Source: Legionella cincinnatiensis
Lineage (GTDB): Bacteria > Pseudomonadota > Gammaproteobacteria > Legionellales > Legionellaceae
Assembly (NCBI RefSeq): GCF_900452415.1
Contig: NZ_UGNX01000001.1
Span: 62,001 to 126,000, forward strand
Direction of reading: 5' to 3'
Length of the DNA: 64,000 bases
Below the pieces are notes generated by a model. That model ran no database searches, was not told where the DNA came from, and worked only from the letters and a program-made list of their open reading frames with translations. The first letter of the stretch is position 1. Each line of letters opens with the position of its first letter. Made by a program: the position numbers and the translations under genes. Below, piece after piece: positions 37,763 through 47,111 of this stretch.

Positions 37763-40216
37763 ATGCGCTTTTTTAACGAAATCCAAAGAAATAAACATCC
37801 TCAAGCCTGCTTAATTCCAGAGATTGTATGGTCCGAAATTTTTAGTGACAACGTATTTCCCAACGTCCTTATTTCTTGGATGAGCATGCCCTATGAAGTG
37901 TTAAAGAAACAATTAACTCCCGCCATAGATGTAGAAAAAAACAAGGCATGGATAGCTATAGTACTGAGTCATCCTACCTTAAATAACCAGCAGCTTATTG
38001 AGTTGGGTGATATGTTAGGGCTTTGCAATTCAGAGCTTCTCAATCTTGTCGTCATGTTAAGCAATAACACTAACCATTTAGAGTTATTGAAGCAATATTC
38101 TCAAAAAGAATTCAGTGAAAGAGACACTTTCTCTGTTGTTGAAAATTATGCTTTAAGAATACAGCGAGTTGCCAAATTAGGGTATTTAAATACCCTGGAG
38201 TCTCTCATAGGAATGATTGAGCCTAAAGTAACTAAAAATCAACTGCAAGACATAATGACTCATTACTCCTGTGCTGCTTTTTGCGGAGCGTCAGAGCAAG
38301 GACATCTTGATGTTCTTAAGTTTTTGGAGACAAAAGTACCCGAGAAATTGCCCGACATGATTGAAGCAACCAATTACTATGCTTTTCGATGGGCAGCCAA
38401 GCGAGGTCATCTTGCTGTGCTCAGATACCTAGAGTCAAAAATGCCTGAGAAGCTACAAGACATGATTAAAGCGGGAAGCTTTTGTGCGTTTCGATTTGCG
38501 GCTTCTCAGGGCTATCTGGAAATTCTTAAATATTTACAAGAAAAAGCACCTGATAAGATGCTTAAAATGCTTAAAACAAATACGTTCATTGCTTTTCAAT
38601 TAGCAGTATTAAAGGGCCATCTTCCCGTAGTTCAGTATATGTTAAGTTATTTTAGTGTATTTGCTTACGCTGAAGCACACCAGCAGGAATACGGAGAACG
38701 GTGCGTTTGGCCCTTTGTGTCACAAACACTCACTGTGCTTCGTGCGCAACAACAAGAAACAGAAGCAAATCACTTAGATGCCGTCTTTGATGTTGTCTCT
38801 GCTGCAGAAGCAAAACTTTTATTTTATATAGCACGAAACCTGATTCGCAGAAACGATACGACCTTAATTGATGACCTGCGCTTTTTGCTGAACATTCCTT
38901 CGGTCAAAGCATTAGCACATACCGAAGTAACGCCAAACCAATCCAATGAGTTGTTACGTCTTGCTTTATCTGCGGGTAATCAACAAGCGGCAAGCGTGCT
39001 GCTCAATATTCCTGCTGTACGCCTCCTTGCCGAACAAAACAATTATTACCGTGAGGAGCAACAAGGTCGTCTTGACTTGGCCGCTTTAGCCGCCGACCGT
39101 GAATCCTCCATGACTGCGTTAACTCAAGGAGAGCAACAGCAGTTACAAGCAGTCACCGACCGTTATCAACCTCTGTTACATCAAGCAGGAGTTGCCCTGG
39201 TAATGATGGATTTGCGCACTACCTTGCAAGCACATTATGAAGCACATCCTGCTACCCTTCTTCTCCAAAAAAATGGTTGCAGCGAAGAGTTAATATTGCC
39301 CATGGCTTGGAGTGACTTTACAGCGCTTCATTTAGCCCCCGAACAAAAAACACAAGCATTAACGGCCTACTATCAAAATAAAGCTCATACCGCTTGGCGT
39401 TACCTCGCCAAGCCCAATCCCTGGATGCATGAACATGCTGGCTATGTGTACATCAATGATGAACATACGGAGCGTTGGTCTACTTTTGAAGAATATCAAT
39501 CACTCATTAGCCTTTTGTATTTGGCAGTCCTTGATAAAGAGACGCCGTGTATTGATGACTATACTTTTGCTACACGTCTTGAGCATTTTATTGAGGAATT
39601 GGCTCATATAGGACGTGCGCATAATTGGGATAAAAGTAGACGCAAAAACAATGGCCAGCTCGAACAATACGATGATCTCGAAGGTGATCGTCCCAGTTGT
39701 TATTCGGGAGTGAAGCGTAGGCTTTTTCAGTCAGTCCTTGGTCATCCTTTATTAAAACTGGTTACCGAAGACGTCATCAAAGCAGAGCTTAATGAGTTTC
39801 TGGTGACCCATTTCAAAAAAGCAATCCAGTCAAACAATGGCATTGTCATTAAAGAAGCGTGGGATAAGGGCATTGAAGGAGAGTCATTGAGTGAAGAGGA
39901 TATGAAGATACTACAAGGCTTGAATGTCAGTGGGGAACAACAGCAAGATTTTAAAAACTACTTGTCTCACAAATATGGTTCTTCTTTTTCTGCTAGTCTT
40001 ATTCTTCTCATCAATAAGGCTTTTGAATTAACCTCAACGATGAGCTCTCATTTGTTTAAACATGGGGGCTTAATGGCGGCGTTTTTCGCTAAACTTGAAA
40101 TCACGGAAAAGCAAAAAGAAGGTTACTCCCAAAATCCTAATCGATTTTTTGGAGGTAGTGTTCCCGAGTCGCCAAACTCTGAATCTCTTGCTTCAGTAAT
40201 GACGGCAAAGAGATAA
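37763..40216 (+). CDS. Ankyrin-repeat protein, candidate Dot/Icm effector
   Basis: 817-residue soluble protein. Ankyrin-type repeats are visible from about residue 165 to 300: CGASEQGHLDVLKFLE, AAKRGHLAVLRYLE, AASQGYLEILKYLQ and AVLKGHLPVVQYML, spaced about 35 residues. Two further repeat-like units occur near 395-425 (LRLALSAGNQQAASVLLNI). The second half is helical and not recognised. The C-terminus (SVPESPNSESLASVMTAKR) is Ser/Glu-rich, compatible with Dot/Icm export. Ankyrin proteins of this build in Legionella are often effectors binding host proteins. There is no clear ribosome site before the ATG, so the start is uncertain. Confidence 0.75.
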   Translation: MRFFNEIQRNKHPQACLIPEIVWSEIFSDNVFPNVLISWMSMPYEVLKKQLTPAIDVEKNKAWIAIVLSHPTLNNQQLIELGDMLGLCNSELLNLVVMLSNNTNHLELLKQYSQKEFSERDTFSVVENYALRIQRVAKLGYLNTLESLIGMIEPKVTKNQLQDIMTHYSCAAFCGASEQGHLDVLKFLETKVPEKLPDMIEATNYYAFRWAAKRGHLAVLRYLESKMPEKLQDMIKAGSFCAFRFAASQGYLEILKYLQEKAPDKMLKMLKTNTFIAFQLAVLKGHLPVVQYMLSYFSVFAYAEAHQQEYGERCVWPFVSQTLTVLRAQQQETEANHLDAVFDVVSAAEAKLLFYIARNLIRRNDTTLIDDLRFLLNIPSVKALAHTEVTPNQSNELLRLALSAGNQQAASVLLNIPAVRLLAEQNNYYREEQQGRLDLAALAADRESSMTALTQGEQQQLQAVTDRYQPLLHQAGVALVMMDLRTTLQAHYEAHPATLLLQKNGCSEELILPMAWSDFTALHLAPEQKTQALTAYYQNKAHTAWRYLAKPNPWMHEHAGYVYINDEHTERWSTFEEYQSLISLLYLAVLDKETPCIDDYTFATRLEHFIEELAHIGRAHNWDKSRRKNNGQLEQYDDLEGDRPSCYSGVKRRLFQSVLGHPLLKLVTEDVIKAELNEFLVTHFKKAIQSNNGIVIKEAWDKGIEGESLSEEDMKILQGLNVSGEQQQDFKNYLSHKYGSSFSASLILLINKAFELTSTMSSHLFKHGGLMAAFFAKLEITEKQKEGYSQNPNRFFGGSVPESPNSESLASVMTAKR

Positions 40217-40292
40217 TAATACTGATGGATTTGAAAAGATTATAATGGTCTATGAGTTTTTTTATCGATAAGTATTTTTCTGTCTATAGCAT

Positions 40293-41183
40293 TTATTTCA
40301 AAGTAACTCCTACTTTTTCCGCTTCATCAACTGAATTTTCAAGAAGATGTTCTGCAGAGGTTTTCATTCCGAGGGCCTCTTTAATTGTTTTCACCATTTT
40401 AGCAAGAAAGGTAAAAAACCATTTATCATTGAAAGAGTGGATCATCAATGCGCTTCGTTTTCCTGCATCAGTCATGTATTCAGCATGGTCTCTTATGTCA
40501 GCAGAGTTGCCTTGGGCACTCAATATAGGATTTATTTTTTGGAGTAAGCGATGTAATATTTGTCCGCATTCTTTTTCCGATAACCAATCAATATGTTTTT
40601 CGATGTATTGAGTTTTTTGTTTCACATCAAAAGAAACAGGAAAAAACTTTCCCCCAGCCTCTTTTGATGCTTTAAAAACTTCATGGGCAACTAACATAAT
40701 CAAGTCATCTATAACTGATTTTTTTCCTCTCACATTAGAAACATCTGAATTACTTAGGAAAAATGAACCAGAAAATTTTCTATTGGTGACTATGAAATCT
40801 TCTTGCTTCAACTTGTCTTGCAAAATCAAAAGATTGCTCATTACTTCTCTCAGGCAAGATTTTTTCGGGCTAATTAAATTATAAGAAATGTTCAATACAT
40901 GAAATGCCTGATTCTCTTTTTTTAAATCTGAAAAACTTAAAGTGCGAATAAAACCATCCAGTGTTTTTGCGGTGTCAGGACTTATTTTTATCCCTTGTAC
41001 AGCTGGTTTTATCATTTCGAACATATAGGATATGTATTTATCTGGCTCTAAACCGCAATGAGTCACTGCATCTTCATAAATTGCAAAAGCACAACGCACA
41101 AAGGTTTCTTTGTTTTTAGCGCTATGAGGATTTTTTAAATAGCTTATAAATGATTTTCTAAATTTTTGACTTAAATTGGGCAT
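40293..41183 (-). CDS. Unknown 296-residue protein, possible effector
   Basis: Not recognised. The ATG at 41183 has GGGGA at five bases on the minus strand; the longer frame to 41261 starts in sequence that does not look coding. The protein is mainly helical and lysine-rich with no signal peptide. The C-terminus AEHLLENSVDEAEKVGVTLK has an E-block of the sort seen in Dot/Icm substrates. It is convergent with the ankyrin gene, and the two form an accessory block next to a degraded region. Confidence 0.6.
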   Translation of the reverse strand: MPNLSQKFRKSFISYLKNPHSAKNKETFVRCAFAIYEDAVTHCGLEPDKYISYMFEMIKPAVQGIKISPDTAKTLDGFIRTLSFSDLKKENQAFHVLNISYNLISPKKSCLREVMSNLLILQDKLKQEDFIVTNRKFSGSFFLSNSDVSNVRGKKSVIDDLIMLVAHEVFKASKEAGGKFFPVSFDVKQKTQYIEKHIDWLSEKECGQILHRLLQKINPILSAQGNSADIRDHAEYMTDAGKRSALMIHSFNDKWFFTFLAKMVKTIKEALGMKTSAEHLLENSVDEAEKVGVTLK

Positions 41184-41580
41184 GGATGTCCCCCGATAAA
41201 TTAATTTATAACTATTATCGATCATATTGATTAACGATTTATTAAGCGGCGCCGGGGTCAAGGCTACGCCTAGCGTGCCCGCAGGATTAGCTTTGATGCA
41301 GGCGATGTGTGGAGCTAATCTCCCAAGTTATGATTGGTTTACGGGCTCATAAATAGATGTATAAAAATCTATAAAGTGGTTCGTTAACTCTATGCATAAG
41401 TCAAAGTTCACTTTATTCTATTCTTTTGGTTTTTCTGAACAGTTATGAATAATAAGAGTAAGATATGCTCATATTTCAACACAAAATTTAGACTTGGTAA
41501 TTGGATGTAACGAAAAGAAATGTCTGAATTACAAGGTGAGTTAGATAAGAAAGGATAATATTTGCCAAATAATTTATTAA
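41184..41580. other. Non-coding stretch upstream of unknown gene
   Basis: Contains a short more GC-rich piece (about 41247-41320) of unknown origin and then AT-rich sequence. No coding frame with recognisable features. Confidence 0.4.
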
Positions 41581-41615
41581 ACAATGAGCCGAATTTTATT
41601 CATTCGGCTCATTGT
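41581..41615. terminator. Long perfect hairpin
   Basis: ACAATGAGCCGAAT and ATTCGGCTCATTGT are exact 14-base inverted repeats with a 7-base loop. It resembles a strong terminator without a T run. No intact gene ends beside it now, so it may have belonged to a lost gene. Confidence 0.5.
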
Positions 41616-41700
41616 ATCGATTATAATCATAGCGTGCATGCAGCATGAGAACATCAACAAGTATGTGACAATCATAATTATCAGCAGTTAATATTAGTAT

Positions 41701-42191
41701 ATGCGAACTTTTGTGGAAATGCGTCGTTTTCTCTCACTTAATGGGGTGATCATTAATAAGCTTAGCATCTTGGAAAGTGTCAAGTACTACACGAAATAAA
41801 AGCCACAGAGCAATTTGAAAAAATTTTCAATGCATTAGAGGACGGGGGCATCATAGTGATCAGGGAATATTTTATGATGGCCAAATATTTGATGCATGCC
41901 TTCTAGATAATTACATCGATGAAACAGTATTAGAACAATTGGTAAAGTCAAAGCCTAGTGTGCAGATCTGCATGTTGAAAGTATTAGTAATAATTTAAAG
42001 CTAGACGTTAAGAAATATAATGAGCTGAACTACTACAAATGAGCAATATAAAAAAATGGAGCTTGTTCAAGTTGGTTTATCTCATGATCGATTTTAATTA
42101 TTGATGAGCGCGATATTTATTATATTGGTGCTTCATTAAAAGATTTAGGAAAAAGTGGTTTGCTTCCTCTAAATTAGAATGTGAAAGTTTC
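41701..42191 (+). pseudogene. Degraded ORF6N/RhuM-type gene
   Basis: Pieces in shifting frames read FVEMRRFLSLNG, EQFEKIFNALED, IFYDGQIFDACLLDNYIDETVLEQL and finally SHDRF, IIDERDIYYIGASLKDLGKKWFA. These are in the order of the virulence/phage-associated ORF6N-RhuM-like family (linker, then LLDNYVDE..., then HDRFLIID...YHIGASLKDLGKKWF). At least three frameshifts or stops make it non-functional. The IS256 element lies immediately downstream. Confidence 0.7.
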
Positions 42192-42222
42192 GGACTAATG
42201 GAACAATAAAAATGCAATAAAG

Positions 42223-43556
42223 AGAGTGTTCATTTAACTGTGTCACCTCATTGATTATCTAAGCCCCAGATTTAATCTATCTTCAAAATAAATATGAAGC
42301 TGGGAAATGATAAGCGCCCAATTGTGCATGGGCTGATTCCATTTTTCCAGTACTTTTTAAGCACAATAAATAAGTTTAATAAGTGCGTTTTCGCTAGTGA
42401 AAGCCCCTTTGGTTTTAGTGTATTTGCGGACTTGCCTATGGAACCCCTCAACAATATTGGTGGTATAAATGATGCGTCGGAGCTCTTCAGGGTATTTGAA
42501 GTATTGAGATAGAGCATCCCAGTTATTGTTCCAGGATTTTAATACAGCAGGGTATTTTTTGCCCCATTTATCTTCCAGCTCAAGCAAATGATGTTCGGCC
42601 AAGTCTTTGCTAGATGCTTTATACACAAGCTTTAAATCGGCCATAAACGCTTTCTGGTCTTTGCTAACGACATACTTTAAAGAGTTTCTAATTTGATGAA
42701 CAACACAAAGCTGAACCTCGGTTTTAGGAAAGACTTCGGCAATTGCCTCAGGGAAGCCCTTAAGCCCGTCAATGCTTGCAATAAGGATGTCTTCAACCCC
42801 GCGCGCCTTGAGGTCATTCAATACCCCAAGCCAAAAGCGAGCACCTTCATTCTCAGATAAATAAAGCCCTAAAATATCCTTTCTACCCTCGGGAGTCACG
42901 GCCAGGACTGTATAAAATGCTTGGCTGGTGACTTTGCCTTCAACACGTTTTGAAATGCATGGCATCTAAAAAGGCTATAGGATAGACCGACTCTAAAGAC
43001 CTATTGCGCCACTCTGTAATCATAGGGAGCAATTTATCGGTAATAAGGCTGATTTTAGCGGATGAAATTTCCAGACCATACATCTCCGCTAAATGCTCAC
43101 TTATCGCGTCATAGCCCATACCTAAGGCATATAGAGCAAGTACTTTATTATCCAATGATTCATTTAGTACCGTTTGACGCTTCTTCACAAGTTCAGGCTC
43201 AAAACTTCCATCTCGGTCTCTTGGGGTCTCTAAATCAAAAATACCTGATGTAGATTTCATCGTTTTCGAGGTTTTGCCATTACGGCGGTTGCCCAGCCCA
43301 AACTCATGACACTCATCTATATGAGCATCCATTTCACCTTCTAGAGCAGCTTCAAGGAGTTCCTTTATTAGGGGAGTTAAAATGCCGTCTTTGCCCGTTA
43401 GCGATTGACCTGATTTTAATTGAGATAAGGCATCTGCTTTGAACTCGTTAAAATCAAAATTGAATAAATCTATTTTTTTCTTATTCATGATCACCTCTTC
43501 TAATTGCACAAATTATAACAATTTAAAAGAGATGACACAGTTATTTAAACACTACC
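42223..43556 (-). mobile_element. IS256-family insertion sequence, inactive
   Basis: About 1.33 kb. Ends are inverted repeats (left GTGTTCATTTAACTGTGTCA at 42226, right, read inward, GTGTTTAAATAACTGTGTCA from 43552). A 9-base direct repeat GCAATAAAG flanks it (42214-42222 and 43557-43565), a target duplication of the size known for IS256. The single transposase gene inside is broken twice, so the copy is dead, though the ends are intact and could be mobilised in trans. Confidence 0.85.
42255..43488 (-). pseudogene. IS256-family (Mutator-type) transposase, frameshift and stop
   Basis: The N-terminal part (from MNKKKIDLFNFDF, with TPRDRDGSFEPELVKKRQ and FLDAMHFK) carries the first catalytic Asp. 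Right after FLDAMHFK the frame shifts and continues as RVEGKVTSQAFYTVLAVTPEG in the next frame near 42960. The second part keeps the Asp in ASIDGLKGFPEA, CVVHQIRNS and TTNIVEGFHRQVRKYTKTKG. An in-frame TAA follows ALIKLIYCA; reading past it gives KVLEKWNQPMHNWALIISQL, the normal end. So one frameshift and one nonsense mutation inactivate it. Confidence 0.88.
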
Positions 43557-43846
43557 GCAATAAAGCGAGCTTGAAGTCACAATTTATTTCTACAACTAAT
43601 TCAAATTATGCGATCAGTTTATGAAACACTGCCTATTTTAGTTTTTTTTACATCTAAATTGTCCAATATAAATTATTTATATTGCCTTGGTAAAGCAATT
43701 TCTACAAAATTAATGTATTGCGGTTCGTTTTTGACCCAGATTTGTAATTCAACCCATAATGATGTTAGTTAGCACATACTCCGGGTCTAAAACGGTGAGC
43801 AAACACTGCTTAACTATGTGCAACAATTCCTTTTACATTAGAACAG
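43557..43846. other. Intergenic remnant sequence
   Basis: Starts with the IS256 target duplication. The stretch around 43730-43800 looks like an eroded insertion sequence end but I cannot assign it. No gene seen. Confidence 0.35.
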
Positions 43847-44068
43847 CTACTTACCTTCAATAATCCATCTTTCTGGCCAAACATCAAAACTAAATAATAA
43901 CTCTTCATTTTCGAACACAGAATAGAGTGGGGCATCAGGAAATTCCGAGTTCATCTTTATTTTTAAATTATTACTATTATTATCTTTACTTTGATAGATA
44001 AATCTTTTTTCCTGAGAACTGTTCCAGTGAATTTCTTTTTTTATTAGCATTTCTAATTGGGTATTCAT
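43847..44068 (-). CDS. Small protein of a local paralogous family (WPxxWI family), copy 1
   Basis: 73-residue protein, no known function. AAGGAG lies seven bases before the ATG. The C-terminal half has the pattern KIKMNSEFPDAPLYSVFENEELLFSFDVWPERWI (given here as parts: KIKMN, EFPDAPLYSVFEN, WPERWI), shared with the gene at 45567-45881 and with a dead copy at 45284-45480. The N-terminal half differs. No signal peptide or membrane segment. A short conserved domain of this shape (FPxxPLYT...DxWPxxW) is seen in small orphan proteins of many bacteria, often beside toxins, but I do not assign an immunity role. Confidence 0.6.
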   Translation of the reverse strand: MNTQLEMLIKKEIHWNSSQEKRFIYQSKDNNSNNLKIKMNSEFPDAPLYSVFENEELLFSFDVWPERWIIEGK

Positions 44069-44290
44069 ATTTGTTCTCCTTAGTAAGAGATACCGACTTC
44101 TTTAATATGATAATTATTCTTAAAGTAAATATAGGTCCTATTCTGTTACTTTTTCGAATTATTATGCAACCACGATGTGAATTACGTTTCCATCAATATT
44201 AGTCCAATTTTATCGTCAGGATCCAATAAGCGGATCCTATTAAGGCCTGAGACTAAAGATTGTTGCTATACATTAACCAACTTATTAAAT

Positions 44291-45028
44291 TTATCCTGGC
44301 TTTATAGTAGGTGCATCTTCTCCGACCTTGGTCACTTTATTTTCATCATCAACATTGTAGTCAGACAAAATCGTTCTTTTATTTTCCACAGGAGTCTTCA
44401 GTTCATCTTGTTCTTTTTTTTCTATTACTTCTATGACGATTGGTTTGATTTCTTCCCCACAATTTTTATTAGTAGAGAGTATTGGTATTGATGCTTCCAC
44501 AAAATGATATTCTTTATTAACCGAAGTCCTTGTTCGCATTCCTGCTTGATGTAGAGAGGCATATATTTCTTCAGATGAAGGTTCTCTACCTAGTTTTTTC
44601 TCTAATTTTTTCTTTTGGTATTTATAATAATCTTCCATGGTAGGATTTATATTGCCATATTTTCCTAGATTTGATATTGCTTCGTCTGCTTCCAATTTTT
44701 TTCTTTTATCTTCGTCCATTTCACTACGAGCCGATTTTTTAAAATGCTCGCGAAACATGGATGTTATTACAACTTTTTGCTCTATAGTAAATGAATTGCC
44801 ATGAGAAGCAATTATGTTATTGGAATATTCAATGGAATAATTGTATTTTCCACGGATTATATGATCTCTTAGCTTAGGATCTGTAGTATAAGTGCTATTA
44901 TATAGATTTTTGCTCGTTGCAGCCCATATGACAGGAGCTGCTTTGCTAACCTTACCCATACAATCATTTATTAACTCTTGGCTTAAGCCCTTCATTACTG
45001 GTTCAAGATAATGATGTTTTGACTTCAT
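44291..45028 (-). CDS. Unknown 245-residue protein
   Basis: Not recognised. The ATG at 45028 follows GGGAGGA; five extra in-frame codons from a GTG overlap that site and were dropped. Soluble, lysine- and glutamate-rich, with a central helical region (DEDKRKKLEADEAISNLGKYG, KYQKKKLEKKLGREPSSEEIYASL) and an acidic, disordered C-terminus (EVIEKKEQDELKTPVENKRT). It lies between two members of the WPxxWI family, on the same strand, so the trio may form one functional set. An E-rich C-terminal stretch would suit Dot/Icm export, but this is weak evidence. Confidence 0.6.
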   Translation of the reverse strand: MKSKHHYLEPVMKGLSQELINDCMGKVSKAAPVIWAATSKNLYNSTYTTDPKLRDHIIRGKYNYSIEYSNNIIASHGNSFTIEQKVVITSMFREHFKKSARSEMDEDKRKKLEADEAISNLGKYGNINPTMEDYYKYQKKKLEKKLGREPSSEEIYASLHQAGMRTRTSVNKEYHFVEASIPILSTNKNCGEEIKPIVIEVIEKKEQDELKTPVENKRTILSDYNVDDENKVTKVGEDAPTIKPG

Positions 45029-45283
45029 AACCCATCCTCCCACTATAAATTTATTGAAAAATGAATTTTGTTTAATTATAGACCATATTGGCCTAATTGA
45101 TTGGACTCTGACAGGATTTACTCAAGACCCTAAAAAATGAGAAATAGATCAAATAATAAGAAAAAAAGCAAAGTTATATTGAGTATGCCAAGATATTGGC
45201 ACCTAAGCATTAGGCTATAATTTCTATAATATAGAAAATAAGTTGAATATTCGAAGTCTATGTCTATTAAAGGAGAGTAAATT

Positions 45284-45480
45284 ATGAATGTCCAAGAAAT
45301 GCAAAAAAGAATATATTGATGCAGTTCTCAGGAAAAAGAATTTATCTATTAAGATAGTGATAGTCATTTAAAAATAAAAATGAATCCTAATTTTCTTGAA
45401 GTTTCACTCTATTTTGTATTTGAATATGGGAGATTATTATACAGTTTGGTTGGCCAGAAAACTGGATTATTGATAATTAA
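45284..45480 (+). pseudogene. Broken copy of the WPxxWI small-protein family
   Basis: Starts with a good ribosome site (AAGGAG) and ATG at 45284, then hits a stop after MNVQEMQKRIY. Reading on gives CSSQEKEFIY, LKIKMNPNFLEVSLYFVFE and, after a frameshift, FGWPENWIIDN and a stop at 45480. This aligns end to end with the intact protein at 43847-44068 (SSQEKRFIY, LKIKMNSEFPDAPLYSVFE, WPERWII). It is on the opposite strand to both intact copies. Confidence 0.7.
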
Positions 45481-45566
45481 CTGATTAAAAGATAAATAAA
45501 AAAGAATATCTCGAAGACGAACTAAAATGAATTGAGTTGTCTTCGGTGATTATAAATCAGAGAATT

Positions 45567-45881
45567 TTACAGCTTTGGTGTTGAAGTATGTTCAATCCAA
45601 TTGTCCGGCCAAGCATCAACACTGCCAATTATCTTCCCTTCTTTTTGTCTTATTGTGTATAAAGGAACCTCAGGAAACTCAGGATTCATTTTCATTGTTA
45701 TTTCTTCATTATGAACTGTTGCCTTATATTTGTAAGATTTATGCTCCGTTTCTTTCCAAAAAATCTGAGCTTTGTTTCCAAATAATGTATCATAAAGGGA
45801 TGTTGTCATTGTTCTTCCAATCGTTCTTGGTGTAAAAACGCTAAACTTGGTAAGGGGTCTACTAATTATTCTACGCAGCAT
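45567..45881 (-). CDS. WPxxWI family protein with Arg-rich presequence-like N-terminus, copy 2
   Basis: 104 residues from the ATG at 45881, which follows GGAGG at nine bases; the longer frame to 45956 lacks a site. The C-terminal half is the family domain (ITMKMNPEFPEVPLYTIRQ, VDAWPDNWI). The N-terminus MLRRIISRPLTKFSVFTPR has five Arg/Lys and no acidic residue within the first 20 residues, an amphipathic pattern like a mitochondrial presequence and absent from copy 1. The function of the domain is unknown. Confidence 0.6.
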   Translation of the reverse strand: MLRRIISRPLTKFSVFTPRTIGRTMTTSLYDTLFGNKAQIFWKETEHKSYKYKATVHNEEITMKMNPEFPEVPLYTIRQKEGKIIGSVDAWPDNWIEHTSTPKL

Positions 45882-46039
45882 AAAAATGAACCTCCATTGA
45901 AAAATTAGACATAACATTAACATGCGGGGCATATTTTGATCAATATATTCGTTCATTTAGTTTCTCATGGCATGCTAACACTTCCACATGATTTCCATTT
46001 GCTTCCGTTTCTTGTAAGCATTGATATAGCGTAAATATA

Positions 46040-46198
46040 GGCATCGTCCTTCACCTAATACAAAATCAAATAGTGTTGATTTGCCGTAGCCATTATGGCC
46101 AATAAGACCAATTTTTTGCTTTTCATATAACGTGGTAGTGACTTATCTAATAGAATCTAATTGCCACGATTTAATGTAAGTTGACGAAGAGTAAGCAT
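46040..46198 (-). pseudogene. N-terminal fragment of an ABC-F ATPase
   Basis: The minus strand reads MLTLRQLTLNRGN, then after a stop and frameshift TLYEKQKIGLIGHNGYGKST and LFDFVLGE, which is the first strand and Walker A motif of an ABC-F protein of the YheS/Uup type. The rest of the gene is gone. It lies next to an integrase fragment. Confidence 0.65.
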
Positions 46199-46235
46199 GA
46201 TAAATCTTCTTCAATATAATTTCTTAAGCGAATAA

Positions 46236-46542
46236 TTAGAGGGTGTGGGCATAAATTGTCAATGCACTCAAGTTACCTATTCTAACATAAATCCATTCAA
46301 CTGGGTTCTGGCTCAATAGTTTTTTCCGAGCTGATTGATATTGAGCTTGTTTTTCGATATAAATATAACGATCCATTTTCGCACTGGAACTATGACCAGC
46401 ATTATCCCGTATATGCTCACGAGGACGAATTTTCACATCTTCAGTAATTCCAGTATGTCTTAGCCAGTGTACTGTTGCAGCAACTAAATTATCAGTTTCT
46501 TCAATAGGGCCATTAATTCGAAGTTGTTCTCCAGCTAGGTCA
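46236..46542 (-). pseudogene. C-terminal fragment of a tyrosine recombinase
   Basis: An open minus-strand frame reads LRINGPIEETDNLVAATVHW, LRHTGITEDVKIRPREHIRD, NAGHSSSAKMDRYIYIEKQA. It contains the integrase box II HxLRHTG and the GHSS stretch followed by the Tyr region, so it is the end of a phage-type site-specific recombinase. The upstream catalytic Arg region is missing: the frame is cut exactly at 46542/46543, where the IS91-associated repeat begins. Confidence 0.7.
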
Positions 46543-46911
46543 AGGTATAGGAATTTTAAACCACCTATTTCCTGTTTCCAAAAGTATAGAGCTTAAAATA
46601 GTAAACCAGGAACTATTATACCCAGACCGTTTTCATGAACAATTTCCCATATCATCCCGACACCACTTCATTTTTATGTTCTATTTGTGCCCATTTATAA
46701 ATTCAGTTAGATCACAGGCTTGATGTGATCCCATGGTCTTTTGCTCTTTACTTATGATTCATGTACCCCAAAATTTTGTGATTCACTCGCGGCTCTTCAA
46801 TACACGCAATGATTCTTACATGGCTCTGGCAATGCTTGCAAACCGTTAGGTCAATGTTGACAACTCGCTTCAAACGCAGAGCCCAGCTCATTTTTGAATG
46901 GTGAGCTTCAC
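46543..46911. repeat. IS91-associated repeat, copy A (full)
   Basis: Begins AGGTATAGGAATTTTAAA and runs to GAATGGTGAGCTTCAC. It includes the 3' part of the IS91-type transposase and the sequence beyond its stop. Copy B at 48732-48994 is nearly identical but lacks about 106 internal bases. Both copies start at the same base and abut unrelated broken genes, so the left boundary is probably the real end of the element. Confidence 0.75.
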
Positions 46912-47111
46912 AGTCCTTTGGAACATCAATGGCTGTTGTCTGATTTCTCTTTATTTTCACTAGTCACTTGAGCCCGATATCTACTCTTTGGTGCAAAAAC
47001 TCCGAAATGAACTCGGAGTTTCAGAACTAAAGCCGCTAATCGAGTAATAAAATCCAGCGGCTCAAATATCACATGAGTAGTACCATTTTTATGGAGTGTT
47101 TTCAGCTCGTA
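46748..47111 (-). pseudogene. IS91-family transposase, C-terminal part
   Basis: In one frame: ELKTLHKNGTTHVIFEPLDF, ITRLAALVLKLRVHFGVFAP, KSRYRAQVTSE; then after a shift: MSWALRLKRVVNIDLTVCKH, CQSHVRIIACIEEP. These are the conserved C-terminal blocks of IS91-type Y2 transposases, including the CxxC zinc-type motif. The rolling-circle catalytic region further upstream is not recognisable. Sequence 47112-47280 may hold further eroded pieces. Confidence 0.7.

Noticed and set aside
42955..42965. Programmed frameshift in the IS256 transposase
   Set aside because: IS256 transposases are normally a single frame, the shift is not in the -1 direction, and a second stop downstream indicates decay.
43730..43800. 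Possible IS21/IS66-type end sequence
   Set aside because: Composition suggests an eroded insertion sequence but no conserved block could be identified.
44218..44238. Operator AGGATCC-AATAAGC-GGATCCT
   Set aside because: Perfect but short inverted repeat with no nearby start codon on the downstream side; chance cannot be excluded.
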